Below, piece after piece: positions 55,727 to 64,000 of a DNA stretch of 64,000 bases. Every line of letters starts with the position of its first letter. Positions within the stretch are counted from its first letter, which is position 1. The position numbers were made by a program, and so were the translations under genes. This stretch comes from Albugo candida (Eukaryota > Oomycota > Peronosporomycetes > Albuginales). The notes under the pieces were generated by a model. It made no database searches. It was given only the letters and a program-made list of their open reading frames with translations, and was not told where the DNA came from. The stretch spans positions 186,001 to 250,000 of the forward strand of contig JBDOQK010000033.1 in NCBI GenBank assembly GCA_040437565.1, in the 5' to 3' direction.

Positions 55727-57808
55727 GAAACGATCGCAGCGGGTATCCGTACTTTTTCTTCTGGCTGCAGTGTTTCCTCCTGACAGCCGCAACGACATGG
55801 AGTCTCATGCTGGCATTGGATCTGATTTTCTCGCTATCGAATCCGTTCCTTCCATTCAACGCCGACAATATCAAACATCACATTTACGCGTGGCCGGTAG
55901 CGGTGCTTTATTGCGTCCTTTTCCGATTTTCCATCCGACATTCCGATGAAAATCGTTTTCTTCACACACAATTATTTCTCCATTTTCCGGCGTATTTGGT
56001 CATTTCGTACATTTCCATCGCACTTGTGAACGCGTGGCAGAAATCACGAAGACTCGAGTCACATGCTCACTACACCACACGGAAAATGGCCAAACGCATC
56101 CTTCCGTACCTGAGCCTCTTCATCCTCATCCATTTGCTCACATTCGCAGTCTACATCTCCGAAGTCGTCATCGGGTACGAGACATTCGCTGCGGAAATTG
56201 TGGATCAAGCAGCGTTTCTGGCTCAAGCTTTAGCCGTTCTCTTCCTCTTTTGTCGCGATTATTCGATCGGGTTGCTGTCCAAAGTCGATGCCAATGCTTT
56301 TGTCGATGCCTCCCAACAAGAGCGTTTGGATGTCTCCAACAAACTTCGAAGAGATATCATGAAGTACACGTCGATGGGTATCATGGAATCCATCAAACAA
56401 ACGCTTGAGTCGGATGAAATGCAGCGGGAAATCGTCTACAGCGATTACAATCGGATCGAGTCGATGAGTATCGTGGTGCATGGAGCCATTGACAGTGTCG
56501 TTTTATCATTCCGCGATTGTGCGCCCAAAGTCTTCCATCAGCTTCGACGTCATTTCAACATCGAATCGTCGACGTTCATGGAGTCGTTCCAATTGGATAC
56601 GATTCTCAAAGAGTGCGGTTCCGAAGGGAAAAGTGGCAATATTTTCTACTTTACAGGTGCGAGGCTTTTGCGTTGATACGAGACTTTGAGATGTCTTGTG
56701 TAGCCAACAAGCAATTCATGGTGAAAAGTGTGCCCAAGGAAGAGTTTGAGACGCTCGTAGCGATTCTGTACGTTATCCATCGCACAGGCAAAGGCGGACG
56801 CTGATGTCTGCCCGTAGACCGCATTATCATCGCTACTTTCTCAGCAACCCACAAAGCCGTTTATGTCGCTATTTCGGCTGTCATTCCATTTCCCTTCCAG
56901 TGGGAACGCGTCGAATGTATTTCGTCGTGATGCAAAACCTTTTCCATCGCGGACAGGTGCATCAGCGTTTCGACCTCAAAGGGAATTGTGATCGACGACA
57001 AGCAATTGGAAGCTCACAAGTGGAAAACTATATTCAATTAGCGTGTGATCAGCAGCCGATTAAGAAACTTATGATGGACATTGACTTTCATAAACTCTCT
57101 AACGGCATTCGTGTGCCTTTCGAGCAAGCGGAAGCGCTTCAAAGCCAATTTTGCGACGATTTGGTGTTTCTTGCGAGTCGTGGAATCATTGATTATAGCA
57201 TTTTATTGGGCGTCCAATACGTTTATCCGGAGCAGAAACAGACACTCTCTCACTCGGAGCGATTACATTCGCTTTCTGCGACTTCGTTGGCGAGTTGTGC
57301 GGCTTCCGATGGAGTTGTCAGTGAGGATGAACAAAAAGTATACTTTCTGGGGATTGTGGACATGCTGCAGCGATACAATTGGCGATGGACGATTCAGCGG
57401 TGGATTTTAGGGTGCTTGCTGTGCAAAGATCCCCACGATGTCAGCGCTGTGCCGCCGGATGAGTACGGAACAAGGTTGACAGAGTTTGTGCGTTCCTATC
57501 TCTTTGATACGCGCACCAAAGCGGATGGAAATCAGGTGTATCTATCAAAGAGCAGTACGCGTGCTGTGTGTCTTTTTTCCGGCGCGAAAAGCGATACGGA
57601 AACGCCGCAAGTACAGCGGAAAGAGGAGTCCTTTTGTAGCTTTGACAAAGTTTCTTCGCTGCCGGAAATATCCCAAAGTAGTGTGCAATCGAATTCAATT
57701 CGGTATAGTTACGATACGGTTTTATCCACTTCATCTTTAGAATATGGCGATAGTCCGACGCCGTATGCCTTACAAAGGACCAGTAAGTGTCATATGGAGT
57801 TATTCTAA
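55477..57808 (+). CDS. GPCR-phosphatidylinositol phosphate kinase fusion (GK family), three exons
   Basis: Seven-transmembrane receptor fused to a PIP kinase, linking an external signal to phosphoinositides; characteristic of oomycetes. Exons 55477-56656, 56704-56767 and 56818-57808 join in phase over 47- and 50-nt introns; 744 residues. Seven hydrophobic helices occupy ~1-265 (start MHDPVYFTWQMCALLCSILS). A linker leads to the kinase domain from ~330, with SMGIMESIKQTL at its entry. FYFTANKQFMVKSVPKEEF carries the nucleotide-binding Lys, split by intron 1. LPHYHRYFLSNPQSRLCRYF lies across intron 2. FDLKGNCDRR carries the DLKGS-like motif with N in place of S. FLASRGIIDYSILLGV matches the conserved IDYSLL segment. 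The C-terminal ~120 residues are Ser-rich. The start used is in the right-hand copy of the assembly repeat; the left copy offers the same ATG at 55076. Confidence 0.9.
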
Positions 57809-57949
57809 GTGAAAGGGTATGTGGTTATGAGAGAATATCAAAGCTGTCCTGTTATAGAGTGTGCAGGTATGCAAGTATAGAATGCTTTCTACCAATCATA
57901 ACGATGGTATTCTTATCGTATCTCTGATTGGTTTATAACCACTCGAACG

Positions 57950-60900
57950 ATGGAAGCGTTTTCAAATGCGTTGGCAAGCGGACAATTAATTGCGTTTTCA
58001 GAGCATTTAAACGGTCAACATAGCGGCAGTGAAGCAAGCAAAGACACGGAACAAAGTTATATCACGACACTGTACTGTAAAAGCTCTGTAAAATGCATTC
58101 CAATTCGTCATATTTCGTATTCTCAGCTACAAACCGCTCGAGAATATGCTTGTGTTTTTGATACATTGGAGAAGCAGCTACACGTGTCACAAACCGCGCT
58201 TTCAGACATTCTCTCACATCCCATCCACACATCTATCTCATCACCTTCGTTCCACATTGAATTTGAGCAAATGAATCGATTGGAACGTGTCACATTCATC
58301 CTCCAATTGCTCCATTCTTTCCATACCAATTCAACCTTTTTCTGGTCGCAAGATATGTTTTCAACCTCTGTCTACTTAACNNNNNNNNNNNNNNNNNNNN
58401 NNNNNNNNNNNNNNNNNNNNNNNNNNNNNNNNNNNNNNNNNNNNNNNNNNNNNNNNNNNNNNNNNNNNNNNNNNNNNNNNGATCGGAGATCATTATGCAG
58501 CTGATTCTCAACGACCCGGCCGTTTTAGAACGAGCTTCCACGGCCATCATAGAGATGATACGTCACCCTTGCATGACACAAGGCACCGTCAGTGAGTCTC
58601 TTTTCTATCGGGCGCTACGGACCATTTGCCTTCGGGTTGCCAGACTTCCCGGGCCATTTTTTGCCAAGCGGATTTTGACACAATTGGACCGCCATTTGGA
58701 TTCACAAGCTATTGGATGTCATACGGCAAGTATCATGATGCAAATCCATTGCGAAATACAAGCGCTACAGTCGGAATTGGCAGTGTTTTTGGTCAAAGCT
58801 TTTCGAAAAGATCTCAACGTAAAAAATGGCGTCCATGCGTTAATCGAAATGGCGACACAATATTCCAAAAATGGCGATGAAACATGCCCCGAGCTGCTCG
58901 ATGACGTCAAGATGGTCCTCGAACGTGTTCAAATGGTGCTTTTGGACCAATGTACGACGCTCGCAAAGACCGGGAATTCCTTCCATCGACTCAAAGTCAT
59001 GCAAGCTTGGATCTACTTGCACACATGTTTCTGTCCCGATCCAAACACAATCAAACGTCTCCTTCAAAGCCTCGACGACCTCACCAAAGCTCCATCTTCC
59101 GTAAGTGAACGCGTCATCTCAGTCGCATACGCATTACTGCTCATCATTTGCTCTTCTTTTGCCGTCGAAATGGCCGCATACGCCACACAACAGCAAGTTC
59201 CTTTAGAAAAGACCAATATCACAGTCATTCCAATCCGCGAATTGATCGCTACCGCACAACACGACATCTTCTCTCTCTACAACACGCGAGCAGCGTGTCC
59301 AGCTTTAATTCTCGGTCCAATTCTTCTCTACACAAAGTCGCCACTTGCCGTCTCTTTTCTTTGCAATTTGATCGGAGAGGAGCGATTTCTAACCAAAGCG
59401 TTGCGTCCCGAACGATTATTCCTCGTCGGTGATCATATTCTCAAACCGATTCTCTCGGAGCAGACAATGGTCCGTGAGACTCTCACATTCTCTGTGGAGA
59501 AATGTAATGTGATGACGTGGAACGTACTCCATCGACTCTTATGCGAGCGCTCCTTCCTCAGACACCACCATCCTCGTCGTTTGGAACAATGGCTCGTCAT
59601 GCAGCTTCAATGTCTCTCGTTGCCTCTCCATCCGATTTTTTACAGCGTTTTGGTCGAATACATTGAGAATTATATCGTCGCATTTGAGTATCCGATTTCC
59701 AACGCACCGCTTCAATTGGCAATTCTTCCGCTGTCAAACGCATTTGTAATGAAATCTCTCGGACATGCGATTTTGGCGAACGAGTACGATCCGACTTGCA
59801 GCGTATGGGCCCAAGGAATAGCAGTGTTGATCTACGTCTTGCACTTTAATCAAAGACTCGGACAAGCTCTTGTCGCCAGTACTTCCAAAGTCACTGGCGA
59901 GCTCGCGAATGCTCACATTGGAGGCGATATTTGCGTCGCATATGCGTTGGAATCGAATGTACCGCTTCGTAATATGTGGCGACAAGTGCGATTGTATCAA
60001 AAAGATATATCTCCGCTTTTGAATCGATTGATTTTGGAGGAGATCGCACAACTTCCCGAGCCAAATGAGTCGATCCAAACGTTTGACGCGAGACACTGCG
60101 CACTGGAAATCTCACACATTCTTTCGTATCTCAAATCCATTGGAAATACTTTGCGATGGTCGATATCGAATATCGAATTCGTGTGGAGGAAATGCTTTCC
60201 ATTCACAATGTGTCAGCGAAAAAGCCGCACCCTTGACGCCGTCCATTTCCATCTCCTTCGATTGTACCAAACGCGTGTCTGTGAACTGCATCCCGCGTTC
60301 CATTTCGGTCAAATCGTTGCAGCAAATGTACTTTCCGACCCGCAACGAATGTGTTGTGAATTCGATGCGACTTTGGACACCAAACAGTATCGTCAATGGA
60401 TATGTGCGCCGTTCCGAATCTTTCGCGATCTCCATCCTTTGATATTGGAATCCTCCGCGAGGATGGAACTTGTGTGTTGTGTTGCAATTGATATATGGCG
60501 TCTCGCGTCTCAGAAAGCGCAGCGTTTGGTCTTTGGGACGCAACATGGCGTCGCTCATTCCACAGACGAATATCTCTTACTGCAAGACACACTTTTCTTC
60601 CACGCGATTGTCCAATGTATCGAAACGATCCAAAGAAATTCCACAAGCGTTCCGGAGACAATTGCCGTCACACAAAAGCTCATTCAGATTTTGGAAACGA
60701 TATGTAAGGAATCCCATGCGTGTGCGTTGCTTTTGTGTGTCCATCAGCAAGGGTATCATCGATCGGTGCTTCCTCTCCTTGTCAGAGATCTCAACGCCAT
60801 GCAACAAATGTGGGAATATTGGCTAGCGACAAATTCATTGACACACTTTGTGTTGGGCGCCGACGATCAGAAACCTGTGCTTTCACTCTCTCAATTGCAT

Positions 60901-61320
60901 TTTCGAATATCGGTCTTCTTCGCGCTGTGTGAACGCTATTACAATGTGTCCACGTCGCACGATAGTGTCGTCAATACAGTGAAGCAGATCGTTTCCAAGA
61001 AATTGCATTTGTTTGTGCGTGCGATTGTAATGACACACGACGATACAAAAGCTCATTTCTCATCAGCAGATACCCAATTGCAAGAAAAAGGTGGCGCTTC
61101 AAACGTATCGTGGACGATGCTGACGTCGTTAATGGAGGCTGCTGCGACTTGCTGCCGACATATCGATTTTCTCGTCCCTTTTGTGCAATTTCTCCATCAG
61201 ATCAAAAAGGAGTATGCGTTGACCGATACAGAAGACGCCACGCCCGAAAGAAGCGTCCAATTCCAACTCCACGCTCTTGTGACTCGTTCCTTTCGACATA
61301 TGTGCCAATCGACCACTTGA
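57950..61320 (+). CDS. INTS2: Integrator complex subunit 2 (INTS2)-like, interrupted by an N gap
   Basis: Helical scaffold subunit of the Integrator RNA-cleavage complex acting on nascent RNA polymerase II transcripts. About 143 residues precede the gap 58381-58480 and about 945 follow. The frames before and after differ, which means only that the gap is not really 100 bp. The best match to animal INTS2 is VMTWNVLHRLLCERSFLRHH followed by LEQWLVMQLQCLSLPLHPIF and VEYIENYIV, paralleling the animal HCIYQLLRSRSF..W...L..TPLHPQLLPLIDVYINSI. A second match is LCVHQQGYHRSVLPLLV near the C terminus (animal HFQGYPCELLPLTV). The rest is alpha-helical and Leu-rich. No introns were seen. The start is 141 bp after the GPCR-PIPK stop. 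The identity is by family pattern and should be checked by profile search. Confidence 0.72.
58381..58480. other. Assembly gap (100 N) inside the INTS2-like gene
   Basis: The flanks do not repeat each other. A small part of the N-terminal helical region is missing. Confidence 0.95.
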
Positions 61321-61345
61321 GATCTCACTGCGTGCTCTGTGTCGC

Positions 61346-63220
61346 TCAGACTTTATACGGAATCAGCGATTTGTCATTGGAATTGGAGGTATGCTCTCCA
61401 GTCGACGTTTTCACTTCCGACTTTGTATTCATTGTGTCGTGAATCGGATCGAGTTGTGTCTCATTCGCATTGGATTTCTTCACATTCTCATTGGTAGTGG
61501 ATCCATTCATTTGAGCTGCTAAAAGACTTTCCATCGGTGGCGAAACGGGTCCATTCGTCCAATTTGGTGGCAGAGAATTCGCTTCCAACGACTCGGAATT
61601 GAGATTTGACGGATTTAAAGTATTGGAATTCCGAGCATTAGGCGCATCTGATCGCGAAGATCGTTGTGATTGCACCTGATTCATCTGTATCTGCTGATGT
61701 TGGAGATATTGCTGCTGCTGGTACTGACGTTGTTGTTGTTGGTGACTTCGCGCGTTATTTGGCATCTGATAGTACAATTGCTGAGGCACTAATTGATTTC
61801 CAATAAGATGGTACCCCTGAAGAGATTGGACTTGATATGCATTGCCATTATTCATTGTTTGCTGGAAAGGCTGTTGCTTGATCTGTGTTTGATCTTGATG
61901 CGCCCTCATTTGCTGTTGTTGCAATTGAGCTTGATACTGAGCTAAAGCTTGTGCTTGAGCCTGTGCGTGGGCATGTGCCTGAGCCTGAGCATGCGCGTGC
62001 GCCTGTGCTTGGGCTTGAGCGTGAGCGTGCGCATGTGCTTGAGCTTGAGCTTGTGCCTGAGCGGATTGCTGTTGTCGCGAGGTCGCCATCGCCATCTGAT
62101 GCAATCCAAGATTCGATAATTGTTGTGGCTGAAGCGCTAACGATCCGCCGAGATATAAATTAGGGTCCGCAAAAAGAGCCGACACATTGTTATTCTGTAG
62201 CATGTAATTGGCAACTTGTTGTGCATTGTTCAATAGTGGCCGATTCGTAGCTTCATAGTTCCCATCTTGCGTCATTGCCATCGAACTGGACGTTGCGCTA
62301 CTGACTCTGGTACTGGCTGTGCTGCGTGTGGTATTCGCTCCTTTCTCCATCGATTCCATCGAATTTCTCGCGGACAGACTTCCCGATCGCCGATTCGATA
62401 TCGTCCCATAAAACATACTCGGTGACGATCCTGAGCGCTTCATTGTACGATATTTATCCTTCAGCTGGACATTTGTTCGATCATTGAATTGCGGTCCTAA
62501 ATCCTTATCGGATAGAATCAAAGACCATACATTCCTCTGCCCGTGATACCGCTTCACGCCTTCCAACAGCGCTCGCTCTTCCACAGGTGTGAATGGACGA
62601 TATTTTCGATGATTCTTCCGATTCTCCGTGTAAATCGATAATTCCGGCTTTGTTTTGATCAGTGTGCGCCATTTATCCTTTAAATCCACGCCACTACGCC
62701 CGTGAAACAATGGACCGAGGATCGGGTCGCGCAGAATAGAGCTCCACGGACAGCTGTCGTCGGCGTATCGCTGAACGCCTGTGATCAATGCTGTGACTTC
62801 GTGAGGGCAGTATTTGCGTCTTTTGCCTTTGACGCGTTCACCAATGTTCTCACAGTCCAAAGAGCCGTTCAAAACGTAGCCGCTGAACGCCTGTGAGTTT
62901 CCCGCGTCAACTGAAGCCGTTGGCGTTGGGAGTGAATTTCCCGACGATACAGACGCCAAAGAAGCGCCGGATGCTGCTGCATTCATTGCTGCTGCATTTG
63001 CGACCAAATTGACCGCTAATGAGTGTGCTGCTGCCACGTTTTGCGCTGCATTGGAGTGAAAATTAGGTGTGTAATGCAACGTCTGATGGAACTGATTCGG
63101 CGTGAACGCGTTTTGAAATTGCTGCTGCTGCTGGATCTGCTTCAACTGCTGCATCTGAAGCTGCTGGAATTGCGAAGTCTCATCGTTTCCGTGCAGATTC
63201 TTTGTCGCAGTGCGCGCCAT
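61346..63220 (-). CDS. Protein with two telobox-type Myb domains and Gln-rich arms
   Basis: Predicted sequence-specific DNA-binding protein, 624 residues, single exon. Two Myb/SANT repeats lie at ~135-188 and ~205-262. Their third helices read VDLKDKWRTL (178-187) and VQLKDKYRTMKR (251-262), the VDLKDKWRN-like telobox of telomere-repeat-binding factors and plant TRB proteins. The rest is low complexity: poly-Gln near 18-35, an Ala/Asn-rich segment at 60-90, and an unusual run alternating Gln-Ala with His-Ala at ~385-430. Most telobox proteins carry one Myb domain, so a tandem pair is notable. A telomere or promoter-binding role is inferred from the helix motif. The INTS2-like gene ends 25 bp beyond its stop on the other strand. 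Confidence 0.82.
   Translation of the reverse strand: MARTATKNLHGNDETSQFQQLQMQQLKQIQQQQQFQNAFTPNQFHQTLHYTPNFHSNAAQNVAAAHSLAVNLVANAAAMNAAASGASLASVSSGNSLPTPTASVDAGNSQAFSGYVLNGSLDCENIGERVKGKRRKYCPHEVTALITGVQRYADDSCPWSSILRDPILGPLFHGRSGVDLKDKWRTLIKTKPELSIYTENRKNHRKYRPFTPVEERALLEGVKRYHGQRNVWSLILSDKDLGPQFNDRTNVQLKDKYRTMKRSGSSPSMFYGTISNRRSGSLSARNSMESMEKGANTTRSTASTRVSSATSSSMAMTQDGNYEATNRPLLNNAQQVANYMLQNNNVSALFADPNLYLGGSLALQPQQLSNLGLHQMAMATSRQQQSAQAQAQAQAHAHAHAQAQAQAHAHAQAQAHAHAQAQAQALAQYQAQLQQQQMRAHQDQTQIKQQPFQQTMNNGNAYQVQSLQGYHLIGNQLVPQQLYYQMPNNARSHQQQQRQYQQQQYLQHQQIQMNQVQSQRSSRSDAPNARNSNTLNPSNLNSESLEANSLPPNWTNGPVSPPMESLLAAQMNGSTTNENVKKSNANETQLDPIHDTMNTKSEVKTSTGEHTSNSNDKSLIPYKV
61940..62065 (-). repeat. 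Hexanucleotide-like coding minisatellite (Gln-Ala / His-Ala repeat)
   Basis: About twenty tandem 6-bp units of the type (C/T)-(G/A/T)-GC-variable-CA on the coding strand encode alternating Ala with Gln or His inside the Myb protein. Third-position variation shows that the run is not a pure recent expansion. Such tracts often vary in length between strains. Confidence 0.8.
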
Positions 63221-64000
63221 TTTGATGAATTATTGGAAGCGGAAATCTACACATAATGAATATTACATAAATGATCATTTCCGCGAGTAGGGATGGGAAT
63301 GACCTCGAGTGAGAAAAGGCTTCGTGATGTGAATTGCCCTTTTCCCGGAAAAATAGGCGCACTGAATGGAAGTTATCGGAAGAGGGAATAGGCTCACTGT
63401 CGAGTTGAGGTCTTGGTATCGAAATAGAAAATAGCGTCAGAACGATATAAATAGATACAGCTGGAAGGGATGAAATGGCTTCAGGTGGAATTGTTCCCTT
63501 ATCCACGCATGTAGGCATCCCTTCCCCTACATTAAAGAATCTAAATATAGCAAAGACCTACCTCGACGGATGAATTCGGTGGAATGTGGCTTGTGGTGCG
63601 ATCGGATACGCGATTATATAGGCTAATTCTTTGGGGATAGGCGGACGAATCGGATTGTTGGTACACCTGGACGCGATGCAGGTGAAGCGATAGAATTCGT
63701 TGCAATTAGCTCGCTTGTAATTGGCCAGGGTGGTTTTGATGTTTATTTTTGATTCAAAAAGAGGAAATGGGGAAATATTAGGTGTTTTTCCCTTTTCCCT
63801 CCCTACTCGTGGTATGAATTACAACCAATCATTATCATCAGTCCATAAAAAAACCATACGCAAAGAGAATGCAACATGAGGTTTTATCAACCATAAAGGA
63901 TGGGAGTATTCACGCTGTAACAAACACACAATCGCGTCCATGTCGTCCACTCATGTCCATTACAAACATACGCTCTTTTACTTCGTATGCGACTTGTATG
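63221..64000. promoter_or_regulatory. Upstream region of the Myb gene to the window edge
   Basis: 780 bp with no gene that I can support; it should include the Myb gene promoter. An AG-rich segment with GGGAAT/GGAAT words recurs near 63280-63400, and A/T-rich sequence follows towards 63850. No RNA gene or repeat family was recognised. Confidence 0.3.

Overview
This window is eukaryotic nuclear DNA from an oomycete, most likely a compact biotroph of the Albugo (white rust) type. The strongest lineage marker is a GPCR-phosphatidylinositol phosphate kinase fusion at 55477-57808, an architecture characteristic of oomycetes. Introns are few and tiny (mostly 46-58 nt, GT..AG), intergenic distances are often 40-160 bp, and several gene pairs share promoters or converge with touching or overlapping ends. 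The Albugo assignment is inference; no marker here proves the genus.

Layout. 1-5.8 kb: the 3' part of the vesicle tether USO1/p115, overlapping tail to tail with the Golgi SNARE membrin, then a long unrecognised SAP-like protein. 5.8-20.4 kb: a gene-poor block of decayed sequence holding a broken DNA transposon, a frameshifted XRCC4 gene, hairpins, a 15-bp minisatellite and diverged repeats. 20.4-24.8 kb: an EP400/Eaf1-type NuA4 scaffold whose Snf2 ATPase motifs are erased. 24.8-29.3 kb: a poor stretch with a small hypothetical gene and a predicted secreted aspartic-protease-like protein lacking both catalytic Asp-Thr-Gly motifs. 30-33.7 kb: sphingosine kinase and Nse4 share a promoter; Nse4 converges on a membrane-anchored cyclophilin. 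34.1-41.3 kb: VPS15 and a coiled-coil protein with a KEN box. 42-46 kb: a small protein perhaps of complex I, and a coiled-coil protein. 46.1-49.6 kb: an amino-acid transporter converging on a eukaryotic LarC (nickel-cofactor) gene. 49.8-54.9 kb: a choline-transporter-like protein, then a vacuolar iron transporter head to head with sideroflexin. 55-63.2 kb: the GPCR-PIPK, Integrator subunit 2, and a double telobox-type Myb protein.

Functional links: ER-Golgi transport (p115, membrin), endomembrane and lipid signalling (VPS15, sphingosine kinase, GPCR-PIPK, CTL), genome maintenance and chromatin (Nse4, XRCC4 relic, EP400/Eaf1-like, telobox Myb, Integrator), and iron/metal handling (VIT, sideroflexin, LarC).

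Assembly caveat: nine 100-N gaps are present. Five are flanked by near-identical copies of the same sequence (3251-4478, 15669-15978, 25985-28120, 42981-44344, 55025-55726), so these apparent tandem duplications are almost certainly unmerged contig ends. Gene models across them were read as a single copy. Exon joins were made by eye from GT/AG sites, reading-frame phase and family conservation.
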